In this document: positions 16,576 through 26,245 of the stretch, one piece after another
Layout: each line of letters starts with the position of its first letter
How positions within the stretch are numbered: the first letter of the stretch is position 1
NCBI GenBank assembly: GCA_030537215.1
Contig: JAUNOF010000005.1
Location: 1-54,285, forward strand
DNA from: Lachnospiraceae bacterium
GTDB lineage: Bacteria > Bacillota > Clostridia > Lachnospirales > Lachnospiraceae
Direction of reading: 5' to 3'
DNA length: 54,285 nucleotides
Notes under the pieces: model-generated
Told to the model about the DNA's origin: nothing
The model's input: the letters and a program-made list of their open reading frames with translations, nothing else
Database searches by the model: none
Program-made: the position numbers and the translations under genes

Positions 16576-17292
16576 TCATAAAATGATCGGAGTGTCATGT
16601 CCCGGAATCACGATATCAAACTGGGCTGCTATGCAGTCAATGGTTTCCGCCGCCTTGGCCATAAGCTGTGGATCCGGCTGAAATTCTGTTTTTCGATCCC
16701 GAAAATGATTCCGGGTCATCACACTGTCCGATGCCGCTAAAATCCGCCTTCCATGAAAGCAAAACGCAATTCCATGGAGGGCCTTTGTGTGGCCTGGCAG
16801 CGGGACTGCCTGGACTCCTGGAAGAAATTCTCCTTCCACAATCTGAAACCGTTCTGCTGGGATAACAGCAGACTCTCCGTCCCCAGGCTCTGTGCCCCGC
16901 TTCCAGGCCTGCTTTACAGCTTCTTGAATCAGCGGAAGATTATCCTTCGTCGTACACCACACAGCATGAGGATAATATTTGATTCCATTCCAATGATCGA
17001 AATGATGATGGGTGCTGAAGCAATGGGTAATCTGATCCGGAGTTAAACCGGTACGCCGGTTTAAATCAAAATAGGATTCCTCTCTGCTGTGACGGATAGC
17101 CGGATCCACCAGCAGGCGGTAAATCGAGCCATCCCTCTGATATCCTTGTATCAGAACGGTGCTGCAGGTAGATGGATTCCCTCTTGGCGGCATTTCCATT
17201 GTCTCTCCAAAATAACGGTTCCACTTCAAATGTCCGCTGATTAAAATATCGCAGGATTCTACTTCAATGGAAGGTAATGTTATGGTATTCAT
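16576..17292 (-). CDS. MBL-fold metallo-hydrolase
   Basis: A 238-residue metallo-beta-lactamase-fold hydrolase. Metal ligands are visible: STHHHFDHW (HxHxDH type, about residue 98), a downstream PGHT (about 174), Asp in AASDSV (about 193) and the final PGHD. The start is the ATG at 17292, after GAGGGAAACG; the longer frame reads into the previous gene. The family hydrolyses lactones, thioesters, phosphodiesters and others. In this operon a sugar-acid lactonase role is attractive, because lactone opening links sugar oxidation to the acid dehydratase, but that is inference. It follows the aldo/keto reductase by 13 bp. Confidence 0.85.
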   Translation of the reverse strand: MNTITLPSIEVESCDILISGHLKWNRYFGETMEMPPRGNPSTCSTVLIQGYQRDGSIYRLLVDPAIRHSREESYFDLNRRTGLTPDQITHCFSTHHHFDHWNGIKYYPHAVWCTTKDNLPLIQEAVKQAWKRGTEPGDGESAVIPAERFQIVEGEFLPGVQAVPLPGHTKALHGIAFCFHGRRILAASDSVMTRNHFRDRKTEFQPDPQLMAKAAETIDCIAAQFDIVIPGHDTPIIL

Positions 17293-17305
17293 ACGTTTCC
17301 CTCTA

Positions 17306-18187
17306 TTACACATACCTGGAATGCAGAGAATCAATATCGATCCTCCCTGCCAGGTCATCTGCGATCTCCACATTCTGGAGTACACGCTTTGCACTCCGCA
17401 TGCCGATCAAGGCCACATCCACCAGTCTGTTGGAAAGCACAAATTGAATTAAAGCTCTGGTATAATCAAAATCATCATCTGGACGCAGGGTTTTCATCCA
17501 TTTCTGAAACGTACCAGATGTGGTTGCACGCATTACGGAAATACCCATTCCTCTCTTTTCTGCCTCAAATAAACTGCCAAATGGGCGGCTTGGCTCATAA
17601 GGATGCTGGAAAAGGAAATTATAGCACATCTGTACCATATCAAAACGTCCGCTGTCAAAGAAATCGTAGACAGCCCTGTTATTATCCTCCGTGGTAAATC
17701 CGATGAATCGAATTACTCCATCTTTTTTTAACTGCTCCAGAGCTTCCACCGCTCCCCGTTCCCCCAGGATCCGCTTTGCATCTTCATCGGTATAGGATAA
17801 GCCATGAAGCTGCACCAGATCAAGCTTTTGAAGGCGCAGCCGCTTTAAGCTTCCCTCCACTGACCGCATCACAGCATCGTAATCATCCACAGCAGGGTCC
17901 TTGGACCTGGCCAGGCATTTTGTAGCGATGAAAATGGTGGACGGATCCACCTTGCTTAATACCTCGCCGAACATCTCCTCTGATGCGCCTCCACCGTATG
18001 CTGCCGCTGTATCAAAGTAATTGATCCCCTTTTCCAAGGCTGTCTCCAACGCCTCATACACTGCCTTTTTGCTCTCCTTGGAGCCGGGATCATAGGCATG
18101 CAGGTAATTTTTAAGACCTGCTACCGCTCCGCCGAAACCAATTCGGCTTACCTTTACTCCTGTATTTCCAAACATTGTATATTCCAT
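17306..18187 (-). CDS. Aldo/keto reductase
   Basis: A 293-residue NAD(P)-dependent oxidoreductase of the AKR superfamily. The catalytic tetrad is recognisable: Asp in NYFDTAAAYG (about 56), the Tyr of the same motif, Lys in FIATKC (about 90) and His in QLHGL (about 125). The opening FGNTGVKVSRIGFGG and the late GMRSAKRVLQN nucleotide-binding segment are typical of the galactose dehydrogenase or YqhD-like aldo/keto group. AGGTGATTT precedes the ATG. It might oxidise a sugar to its lactone, feeding the adjacent metallo-hydrolase (inference from neighbours). Confidence 0.9.
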   Translation of the reverse strand: MEYTMFGNTGVKVSRIGFGGAVAGLKNYLHAYDPGSKESKKAVYEALETALEKGINYFDTAAAYGGGASEEMFGEVLSKVDPSTIFIATKCLARSKDPAVDDYDAVMRSVEGSLKRLRLQKLDLVQLHGLSYTDEDAKRILGERGAVEALEQLKKDGVIRFIGFTTEDNNRAVYDFFDSGRFDMVQMCYNFLFQHPYEPSRPFGSLFEAEKRGMGISVMRATTSGTFQKWMKTLRPDDDFDYTRALIQFVLSNRLVDVALIGMRSAKRVLQNVEIADDLAGRIDIDSLHSRYV

Positions 18188-18247
18188 AAATCACCTCGTA
18201 TGTTCCCTTGAATTATTAGATTCTGCTTCATTCAGACGAAGGCTGCA

Positions 18248-19195
18248 TTACAAAATCTGATTCTGCTGCTTCCCTTCCAGCCAGCAATCAATGTTACGGA
18301 ACACGATCTCTGCTCTTCGGATCATTGATTCTGCAGAAGCAAACGCCACATGAGGCGTCACAATGGTGTTTTTTGCCTGGAGCAGCGGATGATCTGCCGG
18401 AAGCGGCGGCTCTGTCTCAAATACATCGATACCTGCTGCAGCAATCCTTCCTTCATTCAGTGCTTCTGCCAAAGCCTGGCTGTTTACGATGGGACCTCTT
18501 GCAGCATTAATAAAAATAGTATCTGGATTCATTTTTGCAATTTTCTCTGCACTGATCAAATCAACCGTGCTCTCCATTAGCGGGCAGTGCACCGTAATAA
18601 TATCGGATTCTTCCAACAATTCATCTAAGGTCCGGTAACTGATGTATTCCGGAGCATTTTTTTGCGGGAATGGATCATATCCCAGCACATGACACCCTAA
18701 CATATGACAGATCTCGGCTACCCTTCGTCCAATAGCGCCGGTTCCCACGATGCCAACCTTGCGTCCCATCAGTTCACGTCCTACCAGACCATCCTTGGTA
18801 CCGCCCTCTCTGCATCTTTTCTCTACAGCCGGCACATTGCGCAGCAAGGACAGCATCATACTCAGAACCAGCTCTGCTACTGCCTCATTGGAATATCCAG
18901 AAGCATTGCTGACCGCAATCCCTTTTTCCTTGGCAGTTTTCAGACCCACATGGTCCACGCCGGTAAATGCAACATCAATAAATTTCAGATTCTCACAGGA
19001 GGCAATCACCTCATCGGTAAACGGCATATTGGCAATCATAACAATATCGGCATCTTTGCAGCGCTCCTTCTGAATCTGGATATCGGTATTCTTCTCATAG
19101 ACTTCAAAATCATGTCCCTTCGCTCTCAGCTTGTCTGCATACTGCTCCAGCAGCTCCCTGGTAATTCCTAATGATTCAAGCAAAACAATTTTCAT
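18248..19195 (-). CDS. D-isomer-specific 2-hydroxyacid dehydrogenase
   Basis: A 315-residue NAD-dependent dehydrogenase. The Rossmann motif GIVGTGAIGRRVAEI is at about residues 140-154; catalytic Arg is in NAARGPIVN (about 228), Glu in DVFETEPP (about 255) and His in TPHVAFAS (about 280). The ATG at 19195 follows GGAG; an upstream in-frame ATG lacks a better site. The substrate is presumably a 2-keto or 2-hydroxy sugar acid of this pathway. It follows the PdxA2 gene by 47 bp. Confidence 0.9.
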   Translation of the reverse strand: MKIVLLESLGITRELLEQYADKLRAKGHDFEVYEKNTDIQIQKERCKDADIVMIANMPFTDEVIASCENLKFIDVAFTGVDHVGLKTAKEKGIAVSNASGYSNEAVAELVLSMMLSLLRNVPAVEKRCREGGTKDGLVGRELMGRKVGIVGTGAIGRRVAEICHMLGCHVLGYDPFPQKNAPEYISYRTLDELLEESDIITVHCPLMESTVDLISAEKIAKMNPDTIFINAARGPIVNSQALAEALNEGRIAAAGIDVFETEPPLPADHPLLQAKNTIVTPHVAFASAESMIRRAEIVFRNIDCWLEGKQQNQIL

Positions 19196-19242
19196 AACAA
19201 TCTCCATTCCGCCGCCAAGCGGGCGGCACAAATAATAATAAT

Positions 19243-20277
19243 CTACACGGCTTCTGTCAAAGGCTCCTTCTTGCCTCCAACAGAAAATGCCGGTGCATAT
19301 TTTACTGCAAGACGGATTGCTTCTTCCATACTGACAGAATCGGCAATTCCTTTTCCTGCAATATCAAGCGCTGTTCCATGATCCACTGATGTACGCAAAA
19401 ACGGGAGACCGTTTGTGATTGAAATGGTTTTTGCAAAGTCCAGCGTCTTGGTAGCGATATGTCCTTGATCATGATACAGGGACAGCACACTGTTAAACTT
19501 ACCCTGAAGCGCCTGATGGAATACCGAATCAGCACCGATCGGACCGCACACCTGATACCCCTCGGCCTGAAGCTGCTCTACTGCTGGTATGATCTCATTC
19601 ACCTCTTCATCGCCAAACAGACCATGCTCACCGCTGTGGGGATTCAGCCCTGCAATCGCCATAGTCCCCTCTGATACGCCAAGCTGCCGTAAGGCTGCAA
19701 TACATCGATGACCATAATCAACGATCCGTTCCTTCACCACCATGTCACAGGCTTTTCTCAACGACATGTGACGGCTTAAAAAGAATACTCTCATACCATA
19801 AACCTCAAACATGGTGAGAGGATCCTCTGTGTTGGTCAGAGCTGCCAGGATCTCCGTATGCCCGATAAAATTGATTCCTCCAGCCCTCAGGGACTCCTTG
19901 TTAATGGGTGTGGTTGCCATGGCATCTGCCTCACCCTTTAAGCAGAGATCTGTACTTTTCTCAATATAAGCATAAGCGGCCTGGCCGCACTCGCCGGAAA
20001 CTTTTCCCAATTCAAAGGTATCCATATGAATCATGGCCAAATCGATTACGTTCAAGATTCCCGGCTCATAGCTTCCTTCTGCGGGGCTGGCGATCTTTTT
20101 GATTTTCATATGAGGCGTATTGGGAAATTCCATAGCTGCCTTTAAAATCGATGCATCTCCGACCACACAGCACCGTGCACATTCATGAATCTTCCGATTC
20201 CCAAGAGCCTTCAACACAATTTCCGGCCCGATTCCAGCCGGGTCTCCCATTGGTATCACAATATATGGTCTTAACAT
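19243..20277 (-). CDS. pdxA2: PdxA2-type 4-phosphate dehydrogenase
   Basis: A 344-residue metal- and NAD-dependent dehydrogenase of the PdxA family. Motifs: [13 protein letters not shown] at the start, [21 protein letters not shown] with a metal-binding His, GLNPHSGE, and [11 protein letters not shown] with a second metal His. PdxA proper acts in vitamin B6 synthesis. Its PdxA2 branch, encoded beside a DUF1537 kinase as here, oxidises D-threonate or D-erythronate 4-phosphate to a product that loses CO2 to give dihydroxyacetone phosphate (established for characterised members). The ATG at 20277 follows AAGGAGAGAGAG. Its first 95 bp overlap the kinase gene in another frame, an unusually long overlap. 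Confidence 0.88.
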   Translation of the reverse strand: MLRPYIVIPMGDPAGIGPEIVLKALGNRKIHECARCCVVGDASILKAAMEFPNTPHMKIKKIASPAEGSYEPGILNVIDLAMIHMDTFELGKVSGECGQAAYAYIEKSTDLCLKGEADAMATTPINKESLRAGGINFIGHTEILAALTNTEDPLTMFEVYGMRVFFLSRHMSLRKACDMVVKERIVDYGHRCIAALRQLGVSEGTMAIAGLNPHSGEHGLFGDEEVNEIIPAVEQLQAEGYQVCGPIGADSVFHQALQGKFNSVLSLYHDQGHIATKTLDFAKTISITNGLPFLRTSVDHGTALDIAGKGIADSVSMEEAIRLAVKYAPAFSVGGKKEPLTEAV

Positions 20278-21583
20278 ACTCTCTCTCCTTAAATTTATTT
20301 TTGAAGTACATGATGCAGTCACACATGGTATCATCGTCTCCGATCATCCCGCCTTTTGTGATAATGTGCATTCCATTTTGCTGACCTCCCATAACAAGCC
20401 CATACACCATAAGAGGCACCACCTCATCCAGCGGAAAAATTCCATGGGCATCCAGGGATTTGCACACTGCCACTGCAGCATCCCCTCCGCAGCAAAACAA
20501 GCCCTTGTATGCCGCTTCTTTTTTCAGCACTCTGACAGCCGTTTCCGCCAGCAGCTCATTGATCCGCCCGGAAACCTCCTCACGATCCAGTCCAAGCTTC
20601 TGTGCACATGCCTCCAGATCCATCCGGTTTTCCGAAAAAATGCCTGACATGTAAATGCAGCAGATATCATGCTGTTTTCCTTCCATAAAAGCCTTTTCAG
20701 AAACCCGGTCAATCTCCTGGCGGCATGCCTCTTCGCCCTCTAAAATCTTGCTGGTATCGATGACCACGCTTCCTACATCTTGCCGTCCTATCAGTTTTTG
20801 CGTTTGCCTGGAAGCCACCTCATTCACACTTCCAACCGCAAACAAGACCTTTGCTCTTTCTTCCTGGCTGCGGCTTAAGACCTGGGAGACCATCCTTGCG
20901 GTAAAGCTGCCGGGATCTACTGTAATAAATGGGATCCGGCTCCTGATCACCGCTTCCGCTATCTGTACAAATTCCTGGTCGCTGACCGCATCAAATATAA
21001 TGCCCCTTATCCCTTCCTGATACAGCTCTGCCAGCCTGTCTGCCAGGTAGCAGGTCCCCTTCTCTATCTCATTCAGATAGATTTCCGCAATCGGGTACCG
21101 GGATTGCTGCCGGAACCGATCCAGTGCAGAAGCCGTATGAATCGGATTCTTCGGATCCGATGCCGCCGCTGTGCGGTAAAGAGGAATCCCATTCACCAGC
21201 AACTGCCCCTGAATATAAATTCTTCCAGCCTGCGGAAAAGAAGGAACAATGACAGCCATCCGGCCATCCCCCAGACAATCCAGCATGGCATCCATTTCAG
21301 CTCCCAAATTTCCACGCAGGGTAGAATCAATCCGCTTGGAATATATCTGAATATCCATTGATTTCAGCTTCTCTACCGCCTGATAAACACGACTGTAGGC
21401 TTCCTGTCTCGTGCTTCCGCGGCTGTCGGTAGAGTAAGAAAGACAGCCGCTTTCCTTCACCTCGCTTTTGCCAGCATGAATCAAGTCAAGAATTGTACAG
21501 GTCTTAACCCCCTGTTGGGCAATCATAACGCCGGTGTCATTTGCCCCGGTTAAATCATCTGCTATAATCAATATTTCCGGCAA
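20183..21583 (-). CDS. Four-carbon acid sugar kinase family (DUF1537)
   Basis: A 466-residue ATP-dependent kinase of the DtnK/OtnK type. The N-terminal sugar-acid domain opens [13 protein letters not shown] (about 5-17), with YSTDSRG (about 50) and [16 protein letters not shown] (about 81-96). The C-terminal nucleotide domain has [11 protein letters not shown] (about 362) and [12 protein letters not shown] (about 408-419). Known members phosphorylate D-threonate, D-erythronate or 3-oxo-tetronates at C4. About 36 residues after the last conserved segment are extra and overlap the start of pdxA2. It follows the enolase-superfamily gene by 48 bp. Confidence 0.88.
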   Translation of the reverse strand: MPEILIIADDLTGANDTGVMIAQQGVKTCTILDLIHAGKSEVKESGCLSYSTDSRGSTRQEAYSRVYQAVEKLKSMDIQIYSKRIDSTLRGNLGAEMDAMLDCLGDGRMAVIVPSFPQAGRIYIQGQLLVNGIPLYRTAAASDPKNPIHTASALDRFRQQSRYPIAEIYLNEIEKGTCYLADRLAELYQEGIRGIIFDAVSDQEFVQIAEAVIRSRIPFITVDPGSFTARMVSQVLSRSQEERAKVLFAVGSVNEVASRQTQKLIGRQDVGSVVIDTSKILEGEEACRQEIDRVSEKAFMEGKQHDICCIYMSGIFSENRMDLEACAQKLGLDREEVSGRINELLAETAVRVLKKEAAYKGLFCCGGDAAVAVCKSLDAHGIFPLDEVVPLMVYGLVMGGQQNGMHIITKGGMIGDDDTMCDCIMYFKNKFKEREYVKTIYCDTNGRPGWNRAGNCVEGSWESEDS

Positions 21584-21631
21584 AATGGTACCCCCTTCTT
21601 TATTTTCTTTCTGGTTTATTCTTGCTGACAG

Positions 21632-23020
21632 TTAACTCCAGCAGCGGTCATTTGAATATTCTGTGTTCCACTGGTCCGTAGCTGCCCATATCGGACCTGA
21701 ATTTGGCAGCATATGCTCTTTGATCACTTCATCGTTTAAATCATCAATTCCCAGACCAGGTTTATCGGATGGAGTAATAAAACCACCCTTGATCACCGGC
21801 TTGCTTACGCCAATCACAAGATCATTCCACCAGTCATCATCCGGTGCGTTGAACTCCATGGCAATACAATTTTGGGTGGCTACCCCCATATGTGCAGTCG
21901 CCAGTGCTGCAACTGGAGTCTCACACATATGCATCACCATAGCCACATGATGGTCCTGAGCCATATTTCCGATTCTCTGCGCTTCAAAAATTCCTCCGCA
22001 GGAGCAAATATCAGGATGAATAATCGGCACCGCCCGCTCTTTGCATAACGGCAGAAATCCTTCCTTCAAGTACAAATCCTCACCGGTGGCAAGGGGTGTG
22101 GCAGTCATCATGGAAAGCCGTTTATACTCCTCCACAAACGTACATGGAAGCGCATCCTCCACCCATGCAAGGTTGTATTTCTCCAGGCGCCTCAACAATC
22201 TGGCCATATCCTCCAGATTGACATGTCCAAGATGATCGATCGCCAGAGGAATATCATACCCCAGCTGATCCCGAAGCTTAGAAAGCTCCTCTTCATAACG
22301 GTCCAGACCTCGCTCCGTGATTCGTGTAAAGGTATATGGATGCTGGGTGGAAAAGATTTCATATGCACGGTTTCTCTTGTAAAAATCCGCATCTGCAGCC
22401 GCGCTTTTGTTTGCATCTGTATACGGCATATGGTATTTACGAGCCTGAATCAGACTGTCCACAAATCCAGAAGGACCCGACAGCAAGACCTCATCCGGAT
22501 ACATCGCCTGGACATTCTCCACACCTAAAATACATTTCACCATGGTAAATCCACCTTCATCCACATGGCGCCTAAGTTCCTTTCCCATTCCCTCGCCCGT
22601 CATAGGCTGCCTGGGATTCCGTCCCAGATCACAATACACTCTTACGCTATCTCGGAATTTTCCTCCCAGCATCTGATAAATCGGAACTCCGTACGCCTTT
22701 CCGGCCAGATCACAGAGAGCAATCTCAATTCCGCTGACACCGCCGCCTTGTCTGGAAGGTCCTCCGAACTGCTTGATCCGCTCAAAAATCCGGTTGATAT
22801 TGCAGGGATTCTCTCCTAAAAGACGTCCTTTCAGCATAGCAGCATAAGTGCGGCTGCCAAAATCCCGAATTTCTCCAAATCCCGTTATTCCTTGATTGGT
22901 TTCAATTTTTACCAGTGTACAATGCATAGGCGCATGGTACAGATCCGCAAAACGAATATCTGTAATTTTTAATTCAGACGGGCTGGAATTTGTATTAACA
23001 TGAGCTAAATAATCCTGCAA
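21632..23020 (-). CDS. Enolase-superfamily sugar-acid dehydratase
   Basis: A 462-residue protein of the mandelate racemase/muconate lactonising group. The capping domain ends near FGEIRDFGSRTY; the barrel carries metal ligands Asp in AIDHLGH (about 262), Glu in WVEDALPC (about 288) and Glu in LATGEDLYL (about 312), a candidate Lys in TMVKCILG (about 160) and His in VMHMCETPVA (about 358). That pattern fits acid-sugar dehydratases, which abstract the proton alpha to the carboxylate. An insertion of roughly 60 residues lies around 170-230. The start is a TTG at 23020 after AGGAGGGGAGAGG; no in-frame ATG nearby is better. Substrate unknown, probably an aldonate or a tetronate precursor. Confidence 0.85.
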   Translation of the reverse strand: MQDYLAHVNTNSSPSELKITDIRFADLYHAPMHCTLVKIETNQGITGFGEIRDFGSRTYAAMLKGRLLGENPCNINRIFERIKQFGGPSRQGGGVSGIEIALCDLAGKAYGVPIYQMLGGKFRDSVRVYCDLGRNPRQPMTGEGMGKELRRHVDEGGFTMVKCILGVENVQAMYPDEVLLSGPSGFVDSLIQARKYHMPYTDANKSAAADADFYKRNRAYEIFSTQHPYTFTRITERGLDRYEEELSKLRDQLGYDIPLAIDHLGHVNLEDMARLLRRLEKYNLAWVEDALPCTFVEEYKRLSMMTATPLATGEDLYLKEGFLPLCKERAVPIIHPDICSCGGIFEAQRIGNMAQDHHVAMVMHMCETPVAALATAHMGVATQNCIAMEFNAPDDDWWNDLVIGVSKPVIKGGFITPSDKPGLGIDDLNDEVIKEHMLPNSGPIWAATDQWNTEYSNDRCWS

Positions 23021-23035
23021 GCCTCTCCCCTCCTT

Positions 23036-23869
23036 CTATTCCTTCACTGCGCCTGCTACCAGGCTGCTGATGAAATATCTCTGCAGTAAGATATAAATAA
23101 TCAAAATCGGAACGCTGGCAACAAAACAAGCTGCCATCATATCATTGTATTGAATTCGGTAAAATCCATTCATCTGACCGATTCCAACCGGAAGTGTTTT
23201 CAATTTTTCACTATTTAAAAGAATGGATGCAAACATAAATTCATTCCAGGTCTGGATGAATGAATAGATTGCTGTAGAAGCAATTCCCGGCAATGCCAGA
23301 GGCGCTACTATTTGGAATAAAATCTGAAGCCGTTTGCCTCCGTCTATCATAGCCGATTCATCCAGGCTGGTAGGAATACTCTCAAAATACCCTTTCATCA
23401 TCCAGGAACAAAATGGAATGGTATGGGAAATGTATACCAGGATAATTCCTTTATAGCTGTTGCTCAGCCCTAATATTTTCAACAGTTTGTAGAATGGAAT
23501 CAGCGTCATAATCGACGGAAACATCTGCGTTACAAGCAGGAAGGAAAGGAACGCGCCTTTACCTTTAAACTGAAATCTGGTCGCCCCATAGCCAGCAAAA
23601 ATCGCAAACAACACACCTACAGAAACGGTGCAGAACGTAATCAAAATCGAACTTTTGTAATAGGAGAAAAACGGATAATCGGTAAAAATGCGCTTGTAGG
23701 CATCGAAGGTAAGCTTCTTTGGAATCCAGTTTACTCCACCCGACATTACCTCCGGCGTATCTTTCAAGGATGTAGAAATCATCCATAAAATTGGAAACAG
23801 CACCAGGATACTTGCAATCGTCAATATGATATACCTGACTGTCATTGTTATTCTAGCTCGTCTTTTCAC
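23036..23869 (-). CDS. Carbohydrate ABC transporter permease, MalG type
   Basis: A 277-residue inner permease of a CUT1 sugar importer, with six predicted helices. The ATPase-contact EAA motif appears as ESIPTSLDESAMIDGGKRLQI (core EAA-like DESAMIDG around 192). The N-terminal helix ends in FPILWMISTSLK, typical of MalG-like subunits. It overlaps the preceding permease gene by 17 bp and is followed by the dehydratase after 15 bp. No ATPase gene is present; a shared MsmX-type ATPase encoded elsewhere would be expected. Confidence 0.92.
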   Translation of the reverse strand: MKRRARITMTVRYIILTIASILVLFPILWMISTSLKDTPEVMSGGVNWIPKKLTFDAYKRIFTDYPFFSYYKSSILITFCTVSVGVLFAIFAGYGATRFQFKGKGAFLSFLLVTQMFPSIMTLIPFYKLLKILGLSNSYKGIILVYISHTIPFCSWMMKGYFESIPTSLDESAMIDGGKRLQILFQIVAPLALPGIASTAIYSFIQTWNEFMFASILLNSEKLKTLPVGIGQMNGFYRIQYNDMMAACFVASVPILIIYILLQRYFISSLVAGAVKE

Positions 23870-24749
23870 TGAGTGCCCTCCTTTGCAGCTGACTGATCAC
23901 GAAACAGATAATAAATACGATTGCAGACATGGCTGCCGCCTGGCCATATTTGAAATACTCAAATGCTGTCTTGTAAATATCAATGCTGACTATATTGGTA
24001 GCGTTTTCTGGTCCGCCCTGGGTCATCATATACACTAATGTAAAATGTTTGAACCACCATAAGGTGTCAAGAATCAGAGACGAAAGCAGCACCGGCTTCA
24101 AACTTGGAATAACGATATAACGAAGAAGCTGAATTCTGCTGGAACCATCAATAATTGCTGCTTCCATCACATCAGAAGACAATGTCTGAAGCCCTGCTGT
24201 GATCATCAGCATAATCATTGGGAATCCCTTCCAGATTGCAATAAACACCACAATTGCAAAGGCTGTTTTGGGGTCGCTAAGCCACGCCTTCGGCTCTTTC
24301 AGCAATCTGAATTTTAACAGGTAGCTGTTTACCAAACCATAAACGGGATTAAAAATCCACTTCCAGATTAGGCCTACGCTTACTTCAGGGATCACCCACG
24401 GCAAAACAAGAATGACCCGATACAAGGTTCTCCCTGGAAATGGCTTATTTAACAATCCTGCAAACAACCCGCCTACCATGAAATGGCCCACAACTACCAG
24501 CAATGTAAATTTAATGGTGGTAAAGATTGTCTGGTAAAAATCCGGCTTTGTAAGCATCTCGCCGTAATACCGAAGACCAACAAAGGTATTGCGGTTTACC
24601 AGATTGGTATTAAAAAAGCTAAGGTAAAATCCATTCAGCATGGGATACAACACTAAAAGCAGCAATGCACTTAAGGCCGGAAGGATAAAACAGATTCCAA
24701 TCAGGCTGCTTTTCTGCTGAATCGATAAAAATCGTTTTGGTTTGGTCAT
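23853..24749 (-). CDS. Carbohydrate ABC transporter permease, MalF/UgpA type
   Basis: A 298-residue partner permease of the same importer. It begins with a cytoplasmic basic stretch, then a helix ending in YPMLNGFYLSFFN, typical of MalF/UgpA-like subunits. The ATPase-contact loop reads MEAAIIDGSSRIQLLRYIVIPSL (core EAAIIDGSS, about 200). Its stop overlaps the next permease by 17 bp. It lies 76 bp after the binding-protein gene, with a terminator-like hairpin in between. Confidence 0.92.
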   Translation of the reverse strand: MTKPKRFLSIQQKSSLIGICFILPALSALLLLVLYPMLNGFYLSFFNTNLVNRNTFVGLRYYGEMLTKPDFYQTIFTTIKFTLLVVVGHFMVGGLFAGLLNKPFPGRTLYRVILVLPWVIPEVSVGLIWKWIFNPVYGLVNSYLLKFRLLKEPKAWLSDPKTAFAIVVFIAIWKGFPMIMLMITAGLQTLSSDVMEAAIIDGSSRIQLLRYIVIPSLKPVLLSSLILDTLWWFKHFTLVYMMTQGGPENATNIVSIDIYKTAFEYFKYGQAAAMSAIVFIICFVISQLQRRALSEKTS

Positions 24750-24765
24750 CTTTGATAATCCTTTC

Positions 24766-24812
24766 TTAAAAAGCGGGCAGCCAGAGCTGCTTTTATCATT
24801 CCGGCTGCCCGC
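24766..24812 (-). terminator. Hairpin between binding protein and permeases
   Basis: A perfect 10-bp GC-rich stem, GCGGGCAGCC at 24773-24782 and its complement at 24803-24812, with a 20-nt loop and TTTTT on the minus strand. Placed between the solute-binding protein and its permeases, it probably acts as a partial terminator or 3'-end stabiliser giving more binding protein than permease, as in mal-type operons (established pattern, inferred here). Confidence 0.8.
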
Positions 24813-24825
24813 AGCCGCTTACATT

Positions 24826-26184
24826 CTATTCGTAAGACTTTATTAATTCTTCCATTTCAGCTTTCGCCTTCTCAGAAGCAGTATCAATATCGGAGGAACC
24901 AGTCAGCAGAGACTGATATACACTGCCGATAATCTCATAAGACTTGGTTAATCCTAAAAACTGCGGATACTCGTAAGAATACTGAATCGCATCCACAAAT
25001 CCGATGGTATCTTCGTTCTGAAGGATCGGCTCATCGTAATAATCCTGAATAACAGGAATTCGATAGCTGATCTCCGTCCACTTTAAGTTATTTTCCTTCT
25101 CCATACAGAACTTTAAGTAATCTTTGCAGACCTCCTTATGCTCCCCTTTGTTATAAACAGAGTATCCAAGAGAACGAGGGCTGGAAACGTGTTCCGTTCC
25201 CTTAGGAACTGCGCAGCTTGCAAGCTTACCCTTCAGATCCGGATTCTGTGAGTAAATGGTTCCGAGAGCATTAGAGCCAGTCAGCATCATAGCCGCTTTA
25301 TTGGCAACTACCAGATTTGCCGCTTCTGAATAACTGGTTTCGATGACGCCAGGCTGGGCAGCGTGATGTACTAAATCCAGATCAACAAATGTCTGAATCG
25401 CCTTCTTAAAATCATCATTTCCCACATCTGTTTTCCATACTCCGTCCTCTTCGTAGAATTCCCGGCAGCCAAAACTTCTCATAATCAACTGAAACCTGGT
25501 TCCCGCGGAGGAATCCTTTGTTCCGATCATAGCAAAACCGTAGCGATCAATGTTTCCGTCTCCATCGGTATCCTCTGTCAGTTTTTCTGCTGCCGCAGCA
25601 AGATCGTCCCAGGTCTCAGGAGCCTGCAGTCCTTTTTCCTCAAACCAGTCTGCCCGATATAATAAAGCTGCCGGCATGGACTGGGTGGGAATATACAAAA
25701 GCCGATCCCCATAATAACCCTCTTTCAGAATATGCGGCTCAAACTTATCCAGAAATTCCGGTTCAAATAAAGTAGTTAAATCTTCGCAGACATCCAGATC
25801 CACACTGGAAGGCAGCATATTAAAGGAATTCTGGAAAATATCCGGCATATCTCCCGAAGTAGCCAGCGCTGTCAGCTTCTGATTAAAATCACTGGATTTT
25901 ACGCTGATGTATTCAAACGTTACATTCGGATGCAGCGCTGTATACGCATCAGAAATAGATCGTTCAATATCCCCTTCCGGATTCTCTGCCTGCTGTGCCG
26001 ACAATACCCTCAGAACAATCGGTTCATCATCCGGTGCCGGGCTCTCTGCTGCAACTGCCGTCGTATTGTCTGCTTTAGCAGCAGCAGTAGTGTTCTCATT
26101 TGCACTGGAACCTCCGCATGCGGCCAAGCCTGCGCACATGGAAACCGATAATACGGTTGCTGCTAATGTTCTCATTTTTTTCAT
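24826..26184 (-). CDS. Extracellular solute-binding lipoprotein (sugar ABC)
   Basis: A 452-residue family 1 solute-binding protein. A lipoprotein signal with lipobox LAAC (Cys23) is followed by an Ala/Thr/Ala-rich linker (about 28-50). The mature domain has the usual order: LRVLSAQQAENPEGD, then GDMPDIFQ (about 112), ALLYRADWFEEKGLQAP (about 170, split as ALLYRADWF and GLQAPETWDDL) and LGYSVYNKGEHKEVC. It is anchored to the outer membrane face and passes a glycoside or sugar acid to the two permeases. The ATG at 26184 follows GGAGGGAAAG. It is the first gene of the 13-kb operon. Confidence 0.93.
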   Translation of the reverse strand: MKKMRTLAATVLSVSMCAGLAACGGSSANENTTAAAKADNTTAVAAESPAPDDEPIVLRVLSAQQAENPEGDIERSISDAYTALHPNVTFEYISVKSSDFNQKLTALATSGDMPDIFQNSFNMLPSSVDLDVCEDLTTLFEPEFLDKFEPHILKEGYYGDRLLYIPTQSMPAALLYRADWFEEKGLQAPETWDDLAAAAEKLTEDTDGDGNIDRYGFAMIGTKDSSAGTRFQLIMRSFGCREFYEEDGVWKTDVGNDDFKKAIQTFVDLDLVHHAAQPGVIETSYSEAANLVVANKAAMMLTGSNALGTIYSQNPDLKGKLASCAVPKGTEHVSSPRSLGYSVYNKGEHKEVCKDYLKFCMEKENNLKWTEISYRIPVIQDYYDEPILQNEDTIGFVDAIQYSYEYPQFLGLTKSYEIIGSVYQSLLTGSSDIDTASEKAKAEMEELIKSYE

Positions 26185-26245
26185 GTTCTTTCCCTCCATT
26201 GATTCATAATCGCTTTGCCTTGTGACCCATTTCAAACATTTTTCA

